Positions 23,644-33,207 of a stretch of 51,496 nt of DNA are shown piece by piece. This DNA comes from Symbiobacteriaceae bacterium (GTDB lineage: Bacteria > Bacillota > Sulfobacillia > Symbiobacteriales > Symbiobacteriaceae): assembly GCA_029239785.1 (NCBI GenBank), contig JARBUG010000015.1, forward strand, positions 1-51,496, given 5' to 3'. The translations under genes and the position numbers were made by a program. Each line of letters starts with the position of its first letter. Within the stretch, counting starts at the first letter, position 1. The notes beneath the pieces are model-generated. The model was not told the DNA's origin and made no database searches. It saw only the letters and a list, made by a program, of their open reading frames with translations.

Positions 23644-26055
23644 TCAGGTCAGTTCCAGTTGCTCGCCGTCGGCGGCTTTCACCACGACCCGGGCGCCCGG
23701 CGTGAAGCGGTTTTCCAGCAGGCCAGCGGCAAGGGGAGCGACCACCAGGTCCTCGATGACGCGTTCCATGCGGCGGACGCCGTCGGTCTCCGAGTACCCG
23801 GCACGCATGAGGACCGCATAGGCATCGTCGGTCACTTCCAGTGACAGACCTTTTTCCGCCATGCGGTTCCGGACCCGGTCGAGCAGTTTCTCCATAATCC
23901 GGCGCAGATTCGTCTGCGTGATGGGATAGAAGGGGATGACGCTGCGGATTCGGTTGAAGAGTTCCGGCGCCAGCGTCGTGCGGGCAGCAGCGACAAGCCG
24001 GTCGCCGTACGCCTGCTGTTCTGCGGCGGCGGGCTCGGGCTCGGCGAAGCCGATGGCACGCTTGCGGGGCGCCAGGGCGGTCAGGGCGCCCAGGTTGGAG
24101 GTCAGAATGATGAACGCGTTGCGGAAATCCGCCCGCCTGCCCCTGGCATCGGTCAGCCGCCCTTCGTCGAAGATCTGCAGGAAGAGGTTGAGCACTTCGG
24201 GATGGGCCTTTTCGACTTCGTCGAACAGCACCACCGAGTATGGCTGGCTACGGACCTTGCCAGTCAGCTGGCCTTCGTCTTCATAGCCCACGTAGCCCGG
24301 TGGTGAGCCGATCAGCTTGGCCACGCTGTGCTTTTCCGTGTACTCAGACATATCGATACGGATCAGCCGGTCTTCATCGTCGAAGAGGAACTCGGCGAGG
24401 GCCCGGGCCAGTTCGGTTTTGCCCACGCCCGTGGGACCGAGGAAGAGGAAGACCCCCTGCGGCCGGCGCGGGTCGGCCAGGCCGGCCCGTGCGGCGAGAA
24501 CCGCCTGTGCCAGCGCCGATACGGCCTGCTCCTGTCCGATGACGCGGCGGCCGAGGGCATCCGCCAGGTGTGCGAGGCGCTCCTGCTCGCCCTGCGTCAT
24601 GCGCTCCAGGGGGACGCGGCACCGCTTGGACACCACCCGGGCGACTTCGTCGAAGTCGATGATCTCGCGCCCTGCGGCCACCTCGGCCCCGGCACCGGCG
24701 CCCGGGCCCGCCGCCACGGCGATCCGGTCGAAGCTGAGCGTGACCAGCCGCTTCTGCGCACAGGCCTGGTCGATCAGATCCAGGCATTTGTCGGGCAAGC
24801 GCTGGTCGGGCAGGTAGCGAATGGAGAGGTCAACGGCCGCGGCAATGGCCCGGTCCGTGATGGTGACGCCGTGGTGCGCTTCGAGCGAGGGGCGCAGCCC
24901 CTGCACGATTGCCACCGCCTCGTCGCGTGTCGGCTCCTCCACCCAAATCAGCTCAAAGCGCCGTGCCAGCGCTTCATCCTTCTCGATGTAGCGCCGGTAC
25001 TCGGCGGTGGTCGTCGCCCCAATGCAGCGGATTTCGCCCCGGGCCAGGGCGGGTTTCAGCATGTTGGCCGCATCCATGGCACCGCGGCCGGCCGACCCGG
25101 CGCCGACCATGGTGTGAATCTCGTCGATGAACAGGACCACGTCGTCGTTGCTCGTAGCTTCTTCGAGGATTTTCTGGAGCCGCTCCTCGAACTGGCCGTG
25201 GTACTGGGTGCCCGCCACCAGGGCGCTCATGCTCAGCTCAACGACGCGCTTGCCCGCCAGCCCCGGCGGCGTGCCGGGCTGAATCAGCCTGTGCGCCAGC
25301 CCTTCGACGATGCAGGTCTTTCCCACCCCGGGTTCGCCCACAAGAATGGGGTTGTTCTTGCGCTGCCTGCTCAGTACCTGGGCGATGCGGGTCATCTCTT
25401 CTTTGCGGCCGATCAGTGGCGGGAGCTTGCCCTCGCGAGCCAGCCGGGTAATGTCGCGGCCAAACTGGTCCAGGAAGGGCGTGGGCTTGCGGGGCGCCGC
25501 CCCGTCCGGTGCACCGGGCGCCCGGGCGGGCCGGTCGGCTCCCCCGGGCTGGCCCAGCCGCTCAAGGGCGGCGGACTGCAGCCGGTCCAGGTCGATGCCG
25601 ACCTGGCGCATGAGCGCGCACGCCCCGTTCTCCCGGTCCTGAAGCACCGCCAGCAGCAGATGAAGCAGCTCGATGCGCCCGCCGCCCTGCCCCAGCCGGG
25701 CCGCCCGCTCGAACACGGTCCGGCAGCGGGCCGACCGGTGCATGACCCGGTTCTCCCGGGCGGGGCCGGGCGCCTGGTTGCCCCCCGCCAGCAGGCTGCG
25801 CAGTGTCCGGCGCAGCGCAACGGGGTTCACGTCATGCGCCCGGAACACCGCTGCGAGGCGCTCCATTTCGGCACGGGCCGGTTCGGCCTCGGCGAGGGGC
25901 AATCCCATGCGTGGCAGCCAGTCGGTCAGGGGCACATCTTCAACTTTGCAGAGGCCGATGAACAGCGCCTCCACCTCAATGGACTCCTGGTTCAAGGCTT
26001 CGCTCTCGCCGGCCGCGATAATCCAGGCCATGCGGCATACGGGTGATAAATCCAT
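23644..26055 (-). CDS. ClpA/ClpC-like double-ring AAA+ unfoldase
   Basis: 803 residues from ATG 26055 with GAGGAGG upstream. A divergent Clp-N-like helical domain covers about 1-165. D1 has Walker A GEPGVGKT (about 242) and Walker [11 protein letters not shown] (about 303). D2 has GPTGVGKT (about 540) and [13 protein letters not shown] (about 607). D1 and D2 are joined directly: there is no ClpB/ClpC middle coiled coil, so it is built like ClpA. An IGF tripeptide (RAIGFAEPE, about 667) sits where ClpP-binding loops carry IGF/VGF, so it may feed ClpP; no clpP is nearby. It is the last gene of the kinase-GrpE-Hsp70 cluster, and probably unfolds substrates presented by that Hsp70. It is a specialised paralogue, not obviously the housekeeping ClpC. 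Confidence 0.92.
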   Translation of the reverse strand: MDLSPVCRMAWIIAAGESEALNQESIEVEALFIGLCKVEDVPLTDWLPRMGLPLAEAEPARAEMERLAAVFRAHDVNPVALRRTLRSLLAGGNQAPGPARENRVMHRSARCRTVFERAARLGQGGGRIELLHLLLAVLQDRENGACALMRQVGIDLDRLQSAALERLGQPGGADRPARAPGAPDGAAPRKPTPFLDQFGRDITRLAREGKLPPLIGRKEEMTRIAQVLSRQRKNNPILVGEPGVGKTCIVEGLAHRLIQPGTPPGLAGKRVVELSMSALVAGTQYHGQFEERLQKILEEATSNDDVVLFIDEIHTMVGAGSAGRGAMDAANMLKPALARGEIRCIGATTTAEYRRYIEKDEALARRFELIWVEEPTRDEAVAIVQGLRPSLEAHHGVTITDRAIAAAVDLSIRYLPDQRLPDKCLDLIDQACAQKRLVTLSFDRIAVAAGPGAGAGAEVAAGREIIDFDEVARVVSKRCRVPLERMTQGEQERLAHLADALGRRVIGQEQAVSALAQAVLAARAGLADPRRPQGVFLFLGPTGVGKTELARALAEFLFDDEDRLIRIDMSEYTEKHSVAKLIGSPPGYVGYEDEGQLTGKVRSQPYSVVLFDEVEKAHPEVLNLFLQIFDEGRLTDARGRRADFRNAFIILTSNLGALTALAPRKRAIGFAEPEPAAAEQQAYGDRLVAAARTTLAPELFNRIRSVIPFYPITQTNLRRIMEKLLDRVRNRMAEKGLSLEVTDDAYAVLMRAGYSETDGVRRMERVIEDLVVAPLAAGLLENRFTPGARVVVKAADGEQLELT

Positions 26056-26090
26056 CGTCCGTCCTCCTCACGCTGGGCGGGTGCCCCCGG

Positions 26091-26867
26091 CTACCGCTGG
26101 GCCGACAGGGTGTGCTGCAGTTCCTGCACCTGTTTGCGCAGGGCTGCCACCTCTGCCCAGGCCTGCTCATAAGCAGCGTTGGTGTGCGAGTGCTCTGCCT
26201 GGTAGGCCTGCAGTTCCTTGGAGAGTGATGCCGCCGTCGTCCGCTCAGCCTCGGCCTCCTGCCTGCGCTGAGCGGCCTGGGCCACCGCTTCGGCGTACTC
26301 GGCGTCGGCATGGCTGTGGGCAGACCGATAGGCAGCGAACTGCTGCGACAGGTCCTGGGCGCCGGCCCGGGACTGCGCCAGTTCGGCGTCGACCTTGGCG
26401 GTGAGCTGGTCCAGCCCGGCCAGAACCGCTCGATACGGCAAGTAGATGGCCGCAGCGAGCAGAAGCGCCAGCAATGCGGCGCCTGCGGGCTTGACCAGGC
26501 GTGCGAGCCGGTCCCGCCGGAGCCTGACGGCGGCGGCATCGACCAGGCGACGCAGCTCGGCATCTTCGGACGCGCGGCTGGCCGCCTGCTGCCACTGGGC
26601 CTGGGCGGCCTGGCACTGCCCCTGGTTCCAGAGCAGCTTTCCGAGCAGCACCCGGGCCGGAACCAGAGACTCATCCAGGGTCAGGGCCACAGCCGCCCTG
26701 GCCATGGCGGCGTCAGAAGCCCCGGCCTCCGCCAGCCGCAGGGCTTCGTTATAGGCCGCAGCACCCAGTTCCGTGGCGCGGCGCAACGGGGTCAGATCAA
26801 CCCCACAACTGGGACAGACGGTGGCATCGGCGGGGATATCAACACGCGGGCAAACCGGACAATCCAT
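26091..26867 (-). CDS. Zinc-ribbon, single-TM, coiled-coil protein of the chaperone cluster
   Basis: 258 residues from ATG 26867 (GGGGGAG 7 nt upstream; the TTG at 26873 is too close to that site). The N-terminus has a rubredoxin-like zinc ribbon, CPVC...CPSC, at about residues 3-21. One or two TPR-like helical hairpins follow at about 30-110. A single membrane segment rich in Ala/Leu is at about 130-150. The remainder is a Gln/Ala/Glu-rich coiled coil that would lie on the far side of the membrane, with a repeated phrase of the form AYxxxHSHxxAxYxxA (two copies). The zinc ribbon echoes those of the cluster's Hsp70. It may anchor the complex or couple an outside signal to it. No named family was recognised. 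Confidence 0.8.
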   Translation of the reverse strand: MDCPVCPRVDIPADATVCPSCGVDLTPLRRATELGAAAYNEALRLAEAGASDAAMARAAVALTLDESLVPARVLLGKLLWNQGQCQAAQAQWQQAASRASEDAELRRLVDAAAVRLRRDRLARLVKPAGAALLALLLAAAIYLPYRAVLAGLDQLTAKVDAELAQSRAGAQDLSQQFAAYRSAHSHADAEYAEAVAQAAQRRQEAEAERTTAASLSKELQAYQAEHSHTNAAYEQAWAEVAALRKQVQELQHTLSAQR

Positions 26868-26906
26868 ACGCAATCTCCCCCAGAGCCGACCGCAAGGGTC
26901 GGCGAC

Positions 26907-28760
26907 CTAAAGCACAGCAGCTAGCGTGCAAACGGCGGCCACCAGCAGAATGAACGTGGCAATGACGGACGCGCAGCCTGAACCCTTGGTCTGGGGCGGC
27001 GTTGGGCGCCCCAGCCGGCCGCCATGGGCATGAATCGCCAGCATTTGCGCCCGGAGCTCGCGGGCCACTTTGGCCTGCTCGGCGGCCTTGCTGGAGCCCA
27101 GGCGCTCCGCCTTTTCCAGGTCCTCGACGCCGGATTGGACCGCCCGCATAGTGGCAGCACTGATCTCGCCCTGTCTCTTCGCCTGCTCCTGCGCCTCGTT
27201 GATGCGGCCGATGCCACGGGCGGTCAGGGCCTCCGCCAGGAACCCGCGCGCCAGCCGCTCCTGCTCCACGGCTTCCTTGGAGCCGAGCTTCTGGGCCTCC
27301 TCCAGGTAGCTGTGGCCGAGCTGGAACTTTGCGATGATCGCGTCGGTCAGGTCCCTGATGCGGCCAAGCTCTTCCTGGGCCTGCACGAACGTGGCCACGC
27401 CTTTGCGCAGCAGGAGCGCCCCCAGTGAAAGTTCGAGCGTGGTGGCGCCCCGGGCCATCTGAAGGGCCTGCTTCAAAATGGCGATGGCCGTCTCGCGCTG
27501 GTGGTCGCCCAGGGCGGCCGCCTTGGCGTGACAAATGTCGATGATATCCTGCTGGACTTCGTTCTTGACGGTCTGGTTGTGGACCTGGTCGGCTGACTCC
27601 AGGGCGCGCGCCCAGTCGGCAAAGGCCTCATCCATGCGGTCCATGTCCGCCTTTTGGCGTGCCCGCATTTGGTAGCACTGGGCCAGCAGGAGCACCACGC
27701 TGCCCGATTTCTGCTGTTCCGGGGACAGCTCCCGAATGGCCGCCAGCGCCGCCTCGGGTTTGCGCTGCGACACCAGCACGGCCACGGCGGAATGGGGCAT
27801 CAGCATGTCACGCAGACGCTGGAGCACCCGATTGCCGGGCTTCTCCTGCAAGATCGCTTCGACCTTGGCGCGGGCGGCGTCCATCAGCCCCATCAGCCGC
27901 AGCGTCAGGGGGCCGGCAGCCACCGGGCCGGCCGGCGTGCGCAGGCCCACCTCGGCCAGCGCCTGGGCCGATTCCAGTTCCACCGTGAGGGTGGAATCCA
28001 GCGTGCGGTAGGGCTCCGAAAGCTGTCCGTCGTAGCGCCCGGGCAGGTCGGCAAGGCGGTCGTGCAGCGTGGTGGTGAGCTGCTGCCGCAAAGCTTCCAG
28101 GTCGCGGTCGGCAACCCCGGGGACAGACTGGGCGATATACGGGCTGTTCACCAGCATCGACCAGTACCCGATCACCCGCTCCCACATCTCCTTGGGCGGC
28201 GGAGCCGATGAGACGCAGTCATCGCGCCACGGGCAGTCGGCGCGCCCGCACCGGGCGCCCAGCGTGGGATCGCAGGCGACCCCTTCGCCCTTGCGCACTA
28301 CCTTGAGCAGGCTCTGGCGCGGCGCCTTCCCCGGCGCCAGCCCGGTCGTTCCGCCGGCGGCCTTCACCAGCACCTGCATGCGCTCTTCTTCGTAGACGGC
28401 CCACCAGTACCAGAAGACCGCCAGGACCTGCACCAGCCTGGGGTCGGGGAAACGGCGCCGCAGCTGCTGCTCCCAGGCCTGGGCGGTCGCTGCCCGGTGC
28501 TCGCGGCTCAGGGCCTGCGCACTGGACTGCGGTGACGGGTCGAGCCCCGCCAGCACATCATCCTGATACTGAAGCAGGTCGAACCAGGCCCGTTTGGCCG
28601 GGTGAAGCAACAGCGCATCGCGCGCATTCTTCGCCACATTCGGCGGAACCCGCCGGCCAAGGGCGGCGGCAAAGGCACGCTCAATCCGCACCCGATCTGC
28701 GGTTCGGTCGACATCCAGGATTTCGTATGGGGTCTGCTCCCTTTGCAGCGGATCTTTCAC
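26907..28760 (-). CDS. J-domain-like, TPR, tail-anchored membrane protein (no HPD motif)
   Basis: 617 residues from GTG 28760 with GGGGAGG about 8 nt upstream. The first 75 residues look like a J-domain (TPYEILDVDRTADRVRIERAF ends helix II), but where DnaJ has HPD the sequence reads GRRVPPN. It therefore should not stimulate Hsp70 ATPase in the usual way. A Cys cluster, ARCGRADCPWRDDC (about 163-180), may bind zinc. About 330-560 is alpha-solenoid/TPR-like. The extreme C-terminus is a hydrophobic segment (SVIATFILLVAAVCTLAAVL) with no residues after it, a tail anchor that would put the protein on the cytoplasmic face of the membrane. It lies next to the Hsp70 gene and probably recruits it. 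Confidence 0.8.
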   Translation of the reverse strand: MKDPLQREQTPYEILDVDRTADRVRIERAFAAALGRRVPPNVAKNARDALLLHPAKRAWFDLLQYQDDVLAGLDPSPQSSAQALSREHRAATAQAWEQQLRRRFPDPRLVQVLAVFWYWWAVYEEERMQVLVKAAGGTTGLAPGKAPRQSLLKVVRKGEGVACDPTLGARCGRADCPWRDDCVSSAPPPKEMWERVIGYWSMLVNSPYIAQSVPGVADRDLEALRQQLTTTLHDRLADLPGRYDGQLSEPYRTLDSTLTVELESAQALAEVGLRTPAGPVAAGPLTLRLMGLMDAARAKVEAILQEKPGNRVLQRLRDMLMPHSAVAVLVSQRKPEAALAAIRELSPEQQKSGSVVLLLAQCYQMRARQKADMDRMDEAFADWARALESADQVHNQTVKNEVQQDIIDICHAKAAALGDHQRETAIAILKQALQMARGATTLELSLGALLLRKGVATFVQAQEELGRIRDLTDAIIAKFQLGHSYLEEAQKLGSKEAVEQERLARGFLAEALTARGIGRINEAQEQAKRQGEISAATMRAVQSGVEDLEKAERLGSSKAAEQAKVARELRAQMLAIHAHGGRLGRPTPPQTKGSGCASVIATFILLVAAVCTLAAVL

Positions 28761-28792
28761 AACGTATGCCTCCCCTGGACGAGCCGGTCGGG

Positions 28793-31228
28793 TTAACGGG
28801 AGATCGTCTGGAGCGTGCCGGTGTTCTTCTTATCGCGCAGGGCCCAGGAGTCTGCCTTGCACTGCGGGCAGTACCTGTTGCCCTGGAGGTCGGCGCCGCA
28901 GCTGCGGCAGGCGTTCTTGGGCCGGCTCCGCTCCAGCGCACGGGCTGCCTTTTCGGCCAGGTTTTCGAGGCGGGCCTTGGCCCGGGGATCTCGGGCCTTC
29001 ATGAGCGCTTCGGTCTCATCGAGGTCGGCCTCAAGCGAATCGGCCAGCCCGGGGTCGTGCCGATGGATCTCGTCGCCGATGGCACGGCGCACATTCAGCA
29101 GGAACCAGACCAGATCGCCGAGGTCGTCGGTCGCTTCATCCAACTCTTCGGCCAGCTGGGTCACCACGGGCCGGTCCCGGCGTTGGAGCGCCTCCTGCAG
29201 CCGTCCCATCAGCTGGTTCATGCGGTAAGTCCGCTCGGCGCCCAGCGCCCACCCGTAGCGGGAGGTGACCATCTGGGCGAAGCCGATCAGCCGCTCGGCC
29301 CGCTCCCAGAGCTCTTCCTGCGGTCCTTCGGCCAGTTTGTGGCGCAGCTCTTCGGCCATCCGGCCGGCAGCGCTGAAATCCTGCTCGCCCATGCGGTCAA
29401 AGAATGCCCGCATCCCCTGATCCAGCTCCTGCCGGAGGGGCGGCGGCAGCGCCCGGCCAATCTTGTGCACATCTTCCTGCAGCGCCTGGAACGCCTCTAC
29501 GGCCCGCTGGTCGGCCTCGCCCTGGAGCACCCAGGGCCGCAGGTCGGTGCCATCTTCCAAATGGGCCGTCAGGCGGAAGATGCAGTCGCCGTCGAGCCAC
29601 ATCTTCACCCGGACCGCGGTGTCCTGCGCCAGGCCGGGGGGCAGCACCGCAAAGGCGTCGCCCTGCTTTTCGTTCGCGCTGGCCTTCTCCAGGTTCTCGC
29701 CGCCGTACACCGGAATGCTGATCATCCGCTGGTTGGGCATGGTCGTGTAGAAGGTCATGGCTTCCGGGTTTTCCGTCGGATATGGATCGCCTTTCCGCAC
29801 GAAGACGTTAAACTTGTCGCCGGCTGTCTGGGTGCCGTAGTGGAACGGTGCGATGCCGCCCACCACCATGAAGCTGTCGCCCGGGTCCTGGTCAATGCCC
29901 GGGTCGGCGGCTGCTTCAAGGCCAAGGGTCCTGCCGCACCGGGCACAGGCCGTGGCGCCCTGTTCGTTCACGTGACCGCACTCACGGGTCGCGTCGGTCA
30001 TATCCGGCCCTTGGCAGACCACCTGGGGGCCAATGCGGCTGCCCACAATGGCGGCGCCCATGGCGACCGCATACTTGGGGTGAACCGAGCGCACGACCTT
30101 CTCCTTGCCGAACATCTTCTCCATCGCCTGCTGCACCAGCGGCACGGCCGAAGCGTTGCCCGCCATCAGCACGTGGTGGATCTGATCGACGGTCAGGCCG
30201 GCGTCCTGCAGCGCCAAGTTTGTCAGGCGGACGGCCTTGTCCACCAGGGGCTGTATCAGCCGCTCGAACTCCTCGCGGGTGATCGTCATTTCGACATCGA
30301 CCAGGTCTCCGTCCGCATCTCTCATGAGGCCTGGTACGATCAGATCGGCGCTCCGGGCCGAAGTGAGGCGCTCCTTGACCGCTCGGGCCCGCTTTCGCAG
30401 GGTGGTCATGGCGCGGGGGTCGCCCGTCGGATCGACGTGGTGGACCTGCTTCACGTAAGGCACAACCTGCTCTACGATCATCTGATCGAAGTTGTTGCCG
30501 CCCAGCCACATGTCGCCCTGGAGGCTGAGCGGGGCAAAGACCTTGCCGGCCCACATCAGCACCGAAATGTCAAAGGTGCCGCCGCCCAGGTCGAAGACCA
30601 GCATGTACTTGGGGTCAGAACTCTCCTGCTGCTCAAGGCCAAACGCCACGGCGGCCGCGGTGGGTTCATCGAGAATTTTGATCACCTGGAGGCCGGCCTT
30701 CAGCCCGGCCTGCCGGGTGGCGCGGCGCTGAATCTGGCTGAAGTAGGCGGGCACGGTAATCACCGCATGGGTCACCGGTCCGCCCAGGCGGAACTCGGCG
30801 TCGGCCTTCACCTTCTCCAGAATCAGGGCGGAAATGTCGATGGGGGAGTATTCTTTCTTCCCCATAATCACCCGCACGCTGTCGCGGGTGCCGTCCGATG
30901 GCTCTACGACTTCGTACTCCACTGACCGGCGGATCTTCTGCACCTCGGGGTCCGCGATGCCGCGGCCCATCAGCCGCTTCACGGAGACGATGGTGTCCCG
31001 GCTGGCCGACTCCCAGTTGTCCTCGGCCACGTCGCCCACGAGGATTTCGGTATCGACCGAACCGTCCTTGCCCTTGCGCTTTTTCAGCCCGACGACAGAT
31101 GGCACCTGCGGCCGGCCTTCCTTGCTGTCCAGCACCTTTGGCTGGGCGCCGGCAGCCGTGGCGGCCACGCTGTTGCTGGTTCCCAGGTCAATGCCGATAA
31201 TGCGGGTCTGGAGCTGCTCTCTGGCCAT
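28793..31228 (-). CDS. Divergent Hsp70 (DnaK-like) chaperone with two zinc ribbons
   Basis: 811 residues from ATG 31228, much longer than DnaK (about 610). The actin-like ATPase domain carries phosphate-1 GIDLGTSNSVAAT, phosphate-2 VFDLGGGTFDISVL and the adenosine motif AGNASAVPLVQ (residues 1 to about 385). The linker is interrupted by a zinc ribbon, CGHVNEQGATACARCG, at about 411-427. A beta-rich domain in the position of the substrate-binding domain follows, then a helical lid-like region, and a second zinc ribbon at the C-terminus (CRSCGADLQGNRYCPQC, about 773-789). There is no EEVD-like or DnaK-type tail. With kinase, GrpE, J-like and Clp neighbours on the same strand, it looks like the core of a dedicated chaperone system. 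Confidence 0.93.
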   Translation of the reverse strand: MAREQLQTRIIGIDLGTSNSVAATAAGAQPKVLDSKEGRPQVPSVVGLKKRKGKDGSVDTEILVGDVAEDNWESASRDTIVSVKRLMGRGIADPEVQKIRRSVEYEVVEPSDGTRDSVRVIMGKKEYSPIDISALILEKVKADAEFRLGGPVTHAVITVPAYFSQIQRRATRQAGLKAGLQVIKILDEPTAAAVAFGLEQQESSDPKYMLVFDLGGGTFDISVLMWAGKVFAPLSLQGDMWLGGNNFDQMIVEQVVPYVKQVHHVDPTGDPRAMTTLRKRARAVKERLTSARSADLIVPGLMRDADGDLVDVEMTITREEFERLIQPLVDKAVRLTNLALQDAGLTVDQIHHVLMAGNASAVPLVQQAMEKMFGKEKVVRSVHPKYAVAMGAAIVGSRIGPQVVCQGPDMTDATRECGHVNEQGATACARCGRTLGLEAAADPGIDQDPGDSFMVVGGIAPFHYGTQTAGDKFNVFVRKGDPYPTENPEAMTFYTTMPNQRMISIPVYGGENLEKASANEKQGDAFAVLPPGLAQDTAVRVKMWLDGDCIFRLTAHLEDGTDLRPWVLQGEADQRAVEAFQALQEDVHKIGRALPPPLRQELDQGMRAFFDRMGEQDFSAAGRMAEELRHKLAEGPQEELWERAERLIGFAQMVTSRYGWALGAERTYRMNQLMGRLQEALQRRDRPVVTQLAEELDEATDDLGDLVWFLLNVRRAIGDEIHRHDPGLADSLEADLDETEALMKARDPRAKARLENLAEKAARALERSRPKNACRSCGADLQGNRYCPQCKADSWALRDKKNTGTLQTISR

Positions 31229-31256
31229 CAGGACACGCCCCTTTTTACAGCGATTC

Positions 31257-31805
31257 TTACTCTGCTGGTTCCTGGTCTGCGGTGTGGCGAGTGACGACTA
31301 CTTCGGCCTTTCGTAGAACGGTGCCGCGCCATACGTATCCGGGGCGCACCTCTTCGACAATGCTGCCTTCCGGCTGGTCCGGGTCGAGGCGCGACTCGAT
31401 GGCCCGATGCCAGTGCGGATCAAACCCATCAGCCAGATTTTCCAGCCGCACGACGCCCTGTTCTGACAGCACGTCGTGCAGCAGACGGCTGACGGTGCGG
31501 AAGTTCCCGATCCATTTGCGCATCTGCGGTGTTACCTGATCATCCTTGGCGGCGATGCTGCGGAAGACCCGCTCGAAGGCGTCCATCACCTCCAGCAGCG
31601 AGAGAAGGTGCTTGGCCTGATCCTTGCGCCGCTGTTCGTCAGACGTGTTCAGGGCAAACTCTGCCTCCGCCACCCGGCGCATCAACTGCGCGGTCTCCCG
31701 GGCGATGGCGCCGGCACGGTCGGCAGCCTCTTCTGGCCGCCACCCGGGCGTGGGAATCGGTTTTTCGGTGATCGGAAGCACGGGCGGCAGGGGGGCGTTG
31801 CTCAT
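31257..31805 (-). CDS. GrpE-like nucleotide exchange factor
   Basis: 182 residues. A long N-terminal helix is followed by the GrpE head, whose signature is visible as EGSIVEEVRPGYVWRGTVLR and then KAEVVV, matching the xxGYxxxxRVLRPAxVxV pattern of GrpE. It should release ADP from the cluster's own Hsp70, 28 bp downstream. Its ATG overlaps the stop codon of the kinase gene by 4 nt, so the two are translationally coupled. It is more divergent than a housekeeping GrpE, consistent with serving a specialised Hsp70. Confidence 0.9.
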   Translation of the reverse strand: MSNAPLPPVLPITEKPIPTPGWRPEEAADRAGAIARETAQLMRRVAEAEFALNTSDEQRRKDQAKHLLSLLEVMDAFERVFRSIAAKDDQVTPQMRKWIGNFRTVSRLLHDVLSEQGVVRLENLADGFDPHWHRAIESRLDPDQPEGSIVEEVRPGYVWRGTVLRKAEVVVTRHTADQEPAE

Positions 31806-33025
31806 GGTTTTGGCCCTCGCAGTACTTTGAGGAGTGTGGCGGCGTGCCTGCGCAGGCTGGCATCCGGCGCCGAGTCCAGGACACGCTCCAAATGCAGAAC
31901 GGCATCTTTGCGGCGGCCGGCATTTTGGTAGGCCAGCGCCAGGTCCCAGTGCAGCAGGGATGATTCGGGGTCACAGCCGAGCCCCAGGCGGAAGGCCTCA
32001 ATCGCCTCGTGATACCGCTGGCAGAGGTTGTGCAGCTCCCCGAGCTGTTGGTAGACCGCCGCCACGCCCGGGAAGCGGGTGGTCAGGTCCTGAAGCAGCC
32101 GTTCGGCCCGGGCCAGTTTCTGCTCGTCGCGATCGGCAATGAGGCGGCGGATTTCGGCCAGCTCCTCTTCCCAGGCGTTGCCGGCCCGGGCCTGGAACCG
32201 CTGGAGCGCTTCGTGCATTTCGGCGCCGTTGGCGAAGCGCCGGGCCGGGTCCGGGCTGAGCGCCCGGTCGACGATTTCGACCAGGGGCCGGGGCACATCT
32301 GGCCGGAGGGTGGGAATGGGCGGGTAGTCCCCCCGCCGAATCAGGTCTGCCATCGTGCCGATGGGCGTTTCCAGCGTGCCGAAGGGCAGCTTGCCGGTCA
32401 GCATTTCGTAGAACATCACGCCCATGGACCAGATATCGGCCGGAAAGGAGGCCCCCGCCGAGCAGAGCACTTCCGGAGACATGTAGTAGATGGTTCCGGT
32501 CACGGTGGCTGCCAGTTCGTTGTTGGCGAGCATGCGGGCAATGCCGAGGTCGGCGATTTTTGGGGTCTGGCCGTTCATGAGGATGTTCTCCGGCTTGATG
32601 TCGCGGTGGACCACGTGCTCCGAATGGATGGCGGCCAGTCCGCTCACGACCCCCTTTGCCAGCTGGACGGCATCCGGCACCGGGAGCGCCTTGGCCCGCA
32701 TGTGCGGACCCAGGAGGCTGCGCAGCGTCCCGCTGGGGGCGAACTCCATGGCCATGACAATCTGGCCCCGGAAGACGGCAAACCCCATGTAGCGCACGAT
32801 GTTGGGCGACTCCATCTGCTTGAGGCGCATGTACAGGCTGGCGTTCAGCTCCAGCTCATGGCGGAGCTGCCGCTCCTTCTTGGTGTTCAGGGGGATTTTC
32901 AGCGCGACCTCATCGGTGCCGAAGTCTTCGAGCAGGTCTTCATCGATGACCCGTGCGCGGTACGTGTGGGCAAAACCGCCGGTGCCCAGGAGCTCAAGCA
33001 GTTCGAAGGGTTCTTTTCCGGTCAT
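31802..33025 (-). CDS. PknB-type Ser/Thr protein kinase with TPR tail
   Basis: 407 residues. The kinase domain (about 1-270) has the Gly-rich loop LGTGGFAHTYRAR, the catalytic Lys in EVALKIP, HRDIKPENIL in the catalytic loop, IADLGIAR (DLG in place of DFG, common in bacterial kinases) and SPEV in place of APE. About 290-400 is TPR-like (two to three repeats). There is no transmembrane segment and no PASTA domain, so it is cytosolic, unlike housekeeping PrkC/PknB. It is the first gene of the chaperone cluster and overlaps grpE, so phosphorylation of GrpE, Hsp70 or their clients is the natural hypothesis. Confidence 0.95.
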   Translation of the reverse strand: MTGKEPFELLELLGTGGFAHTYRARVIDEDLLEDFGTDEVALKIPLNTKKERQLRHELELNASLYMRLKQMESPNIVRYMGFAVFRGQIVMAMEFAPSGTLRSLLGPHMRAKALPVPDAVQLAKGVVSGLAAIHSEHVVHRDIKPENILMNGQTPKIADLGIARMLANNELAATVTGTIYYMSPEVLCSAGASFPADIWSMGVMFYEMLTGKLPFGTLETPIGTMADLIRRGDYPPIPTLRPDVPRPLVEIVDRALSPDPARRFANGAEMHEALQRFQARAGNAWEEELAEIRRLIADRDEQKLARAERLLQDLTTRFPGVAAVYQQLGELHNLCQRYHEAIEAFRLGLGCDPESSLLHWDLALAYQNAGRRKDAVLHLERVLDSAPDASLRRHAATLLKVLRGPKP

Positions 33026-33160
33026 GTGCAGCGCCCCAGTGCTAAGTTCATGCGGAATTTTTCACATACATTGATCTTAGGCAATACATTTTGCTTTGGC
33101 TACGTTTGTTAGATTATGGTTAGATACTCTTTTCGCTAGCGTCGCATTGGGAGGCGCGGG
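33026..33160 (-). promoter_or_regulatory. AT-rich promoter region of the kinase-chaperone cluster
   Basis: A 135-bp AT-rich island in otherwise GC-rich DNA, directly upstream of the kinase start and downstream of a terminator hairpin. On the minus strand, TTGCCT, 17 nt, AAAATT is a poor -35/-10 pair. No CIRCE-like (TTAGCACTC) or CtsR-like repeat was seen, so ordinary heat-shock control is not evident. Confidence 0.4.
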
Positions 33161-33196
33161 AAGAGCCCCGGGGGTCGCATCACCCCCGGGGCTCTT
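33161..33196 (-). terminator. Terminator of the PKD/vWA protein gene
   Basis: A perfect 15-bp stem, AAGAGCCCCGGGGGT / ACCCCCGGGGCTCTT, with a 6-nt loop, 12 nt past the stop codon of the vWA gene. There is no real T-run on either side. It separates the vWA gene from the kinase cluster. Confidence 0.7.
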
Positions 33197-33207
33197 GGTT
33201 GCGATTG

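Noticed and set aside
24328-26046. Long plus-strand frame opposite the Clp gene, and a similar one at 28532-30925 opposite the Hsp70 gene
   Set aside because: Antisense shadows in high-GC DNA. The opposite strand encodes clear AAA+ and Hsp70 motifs.
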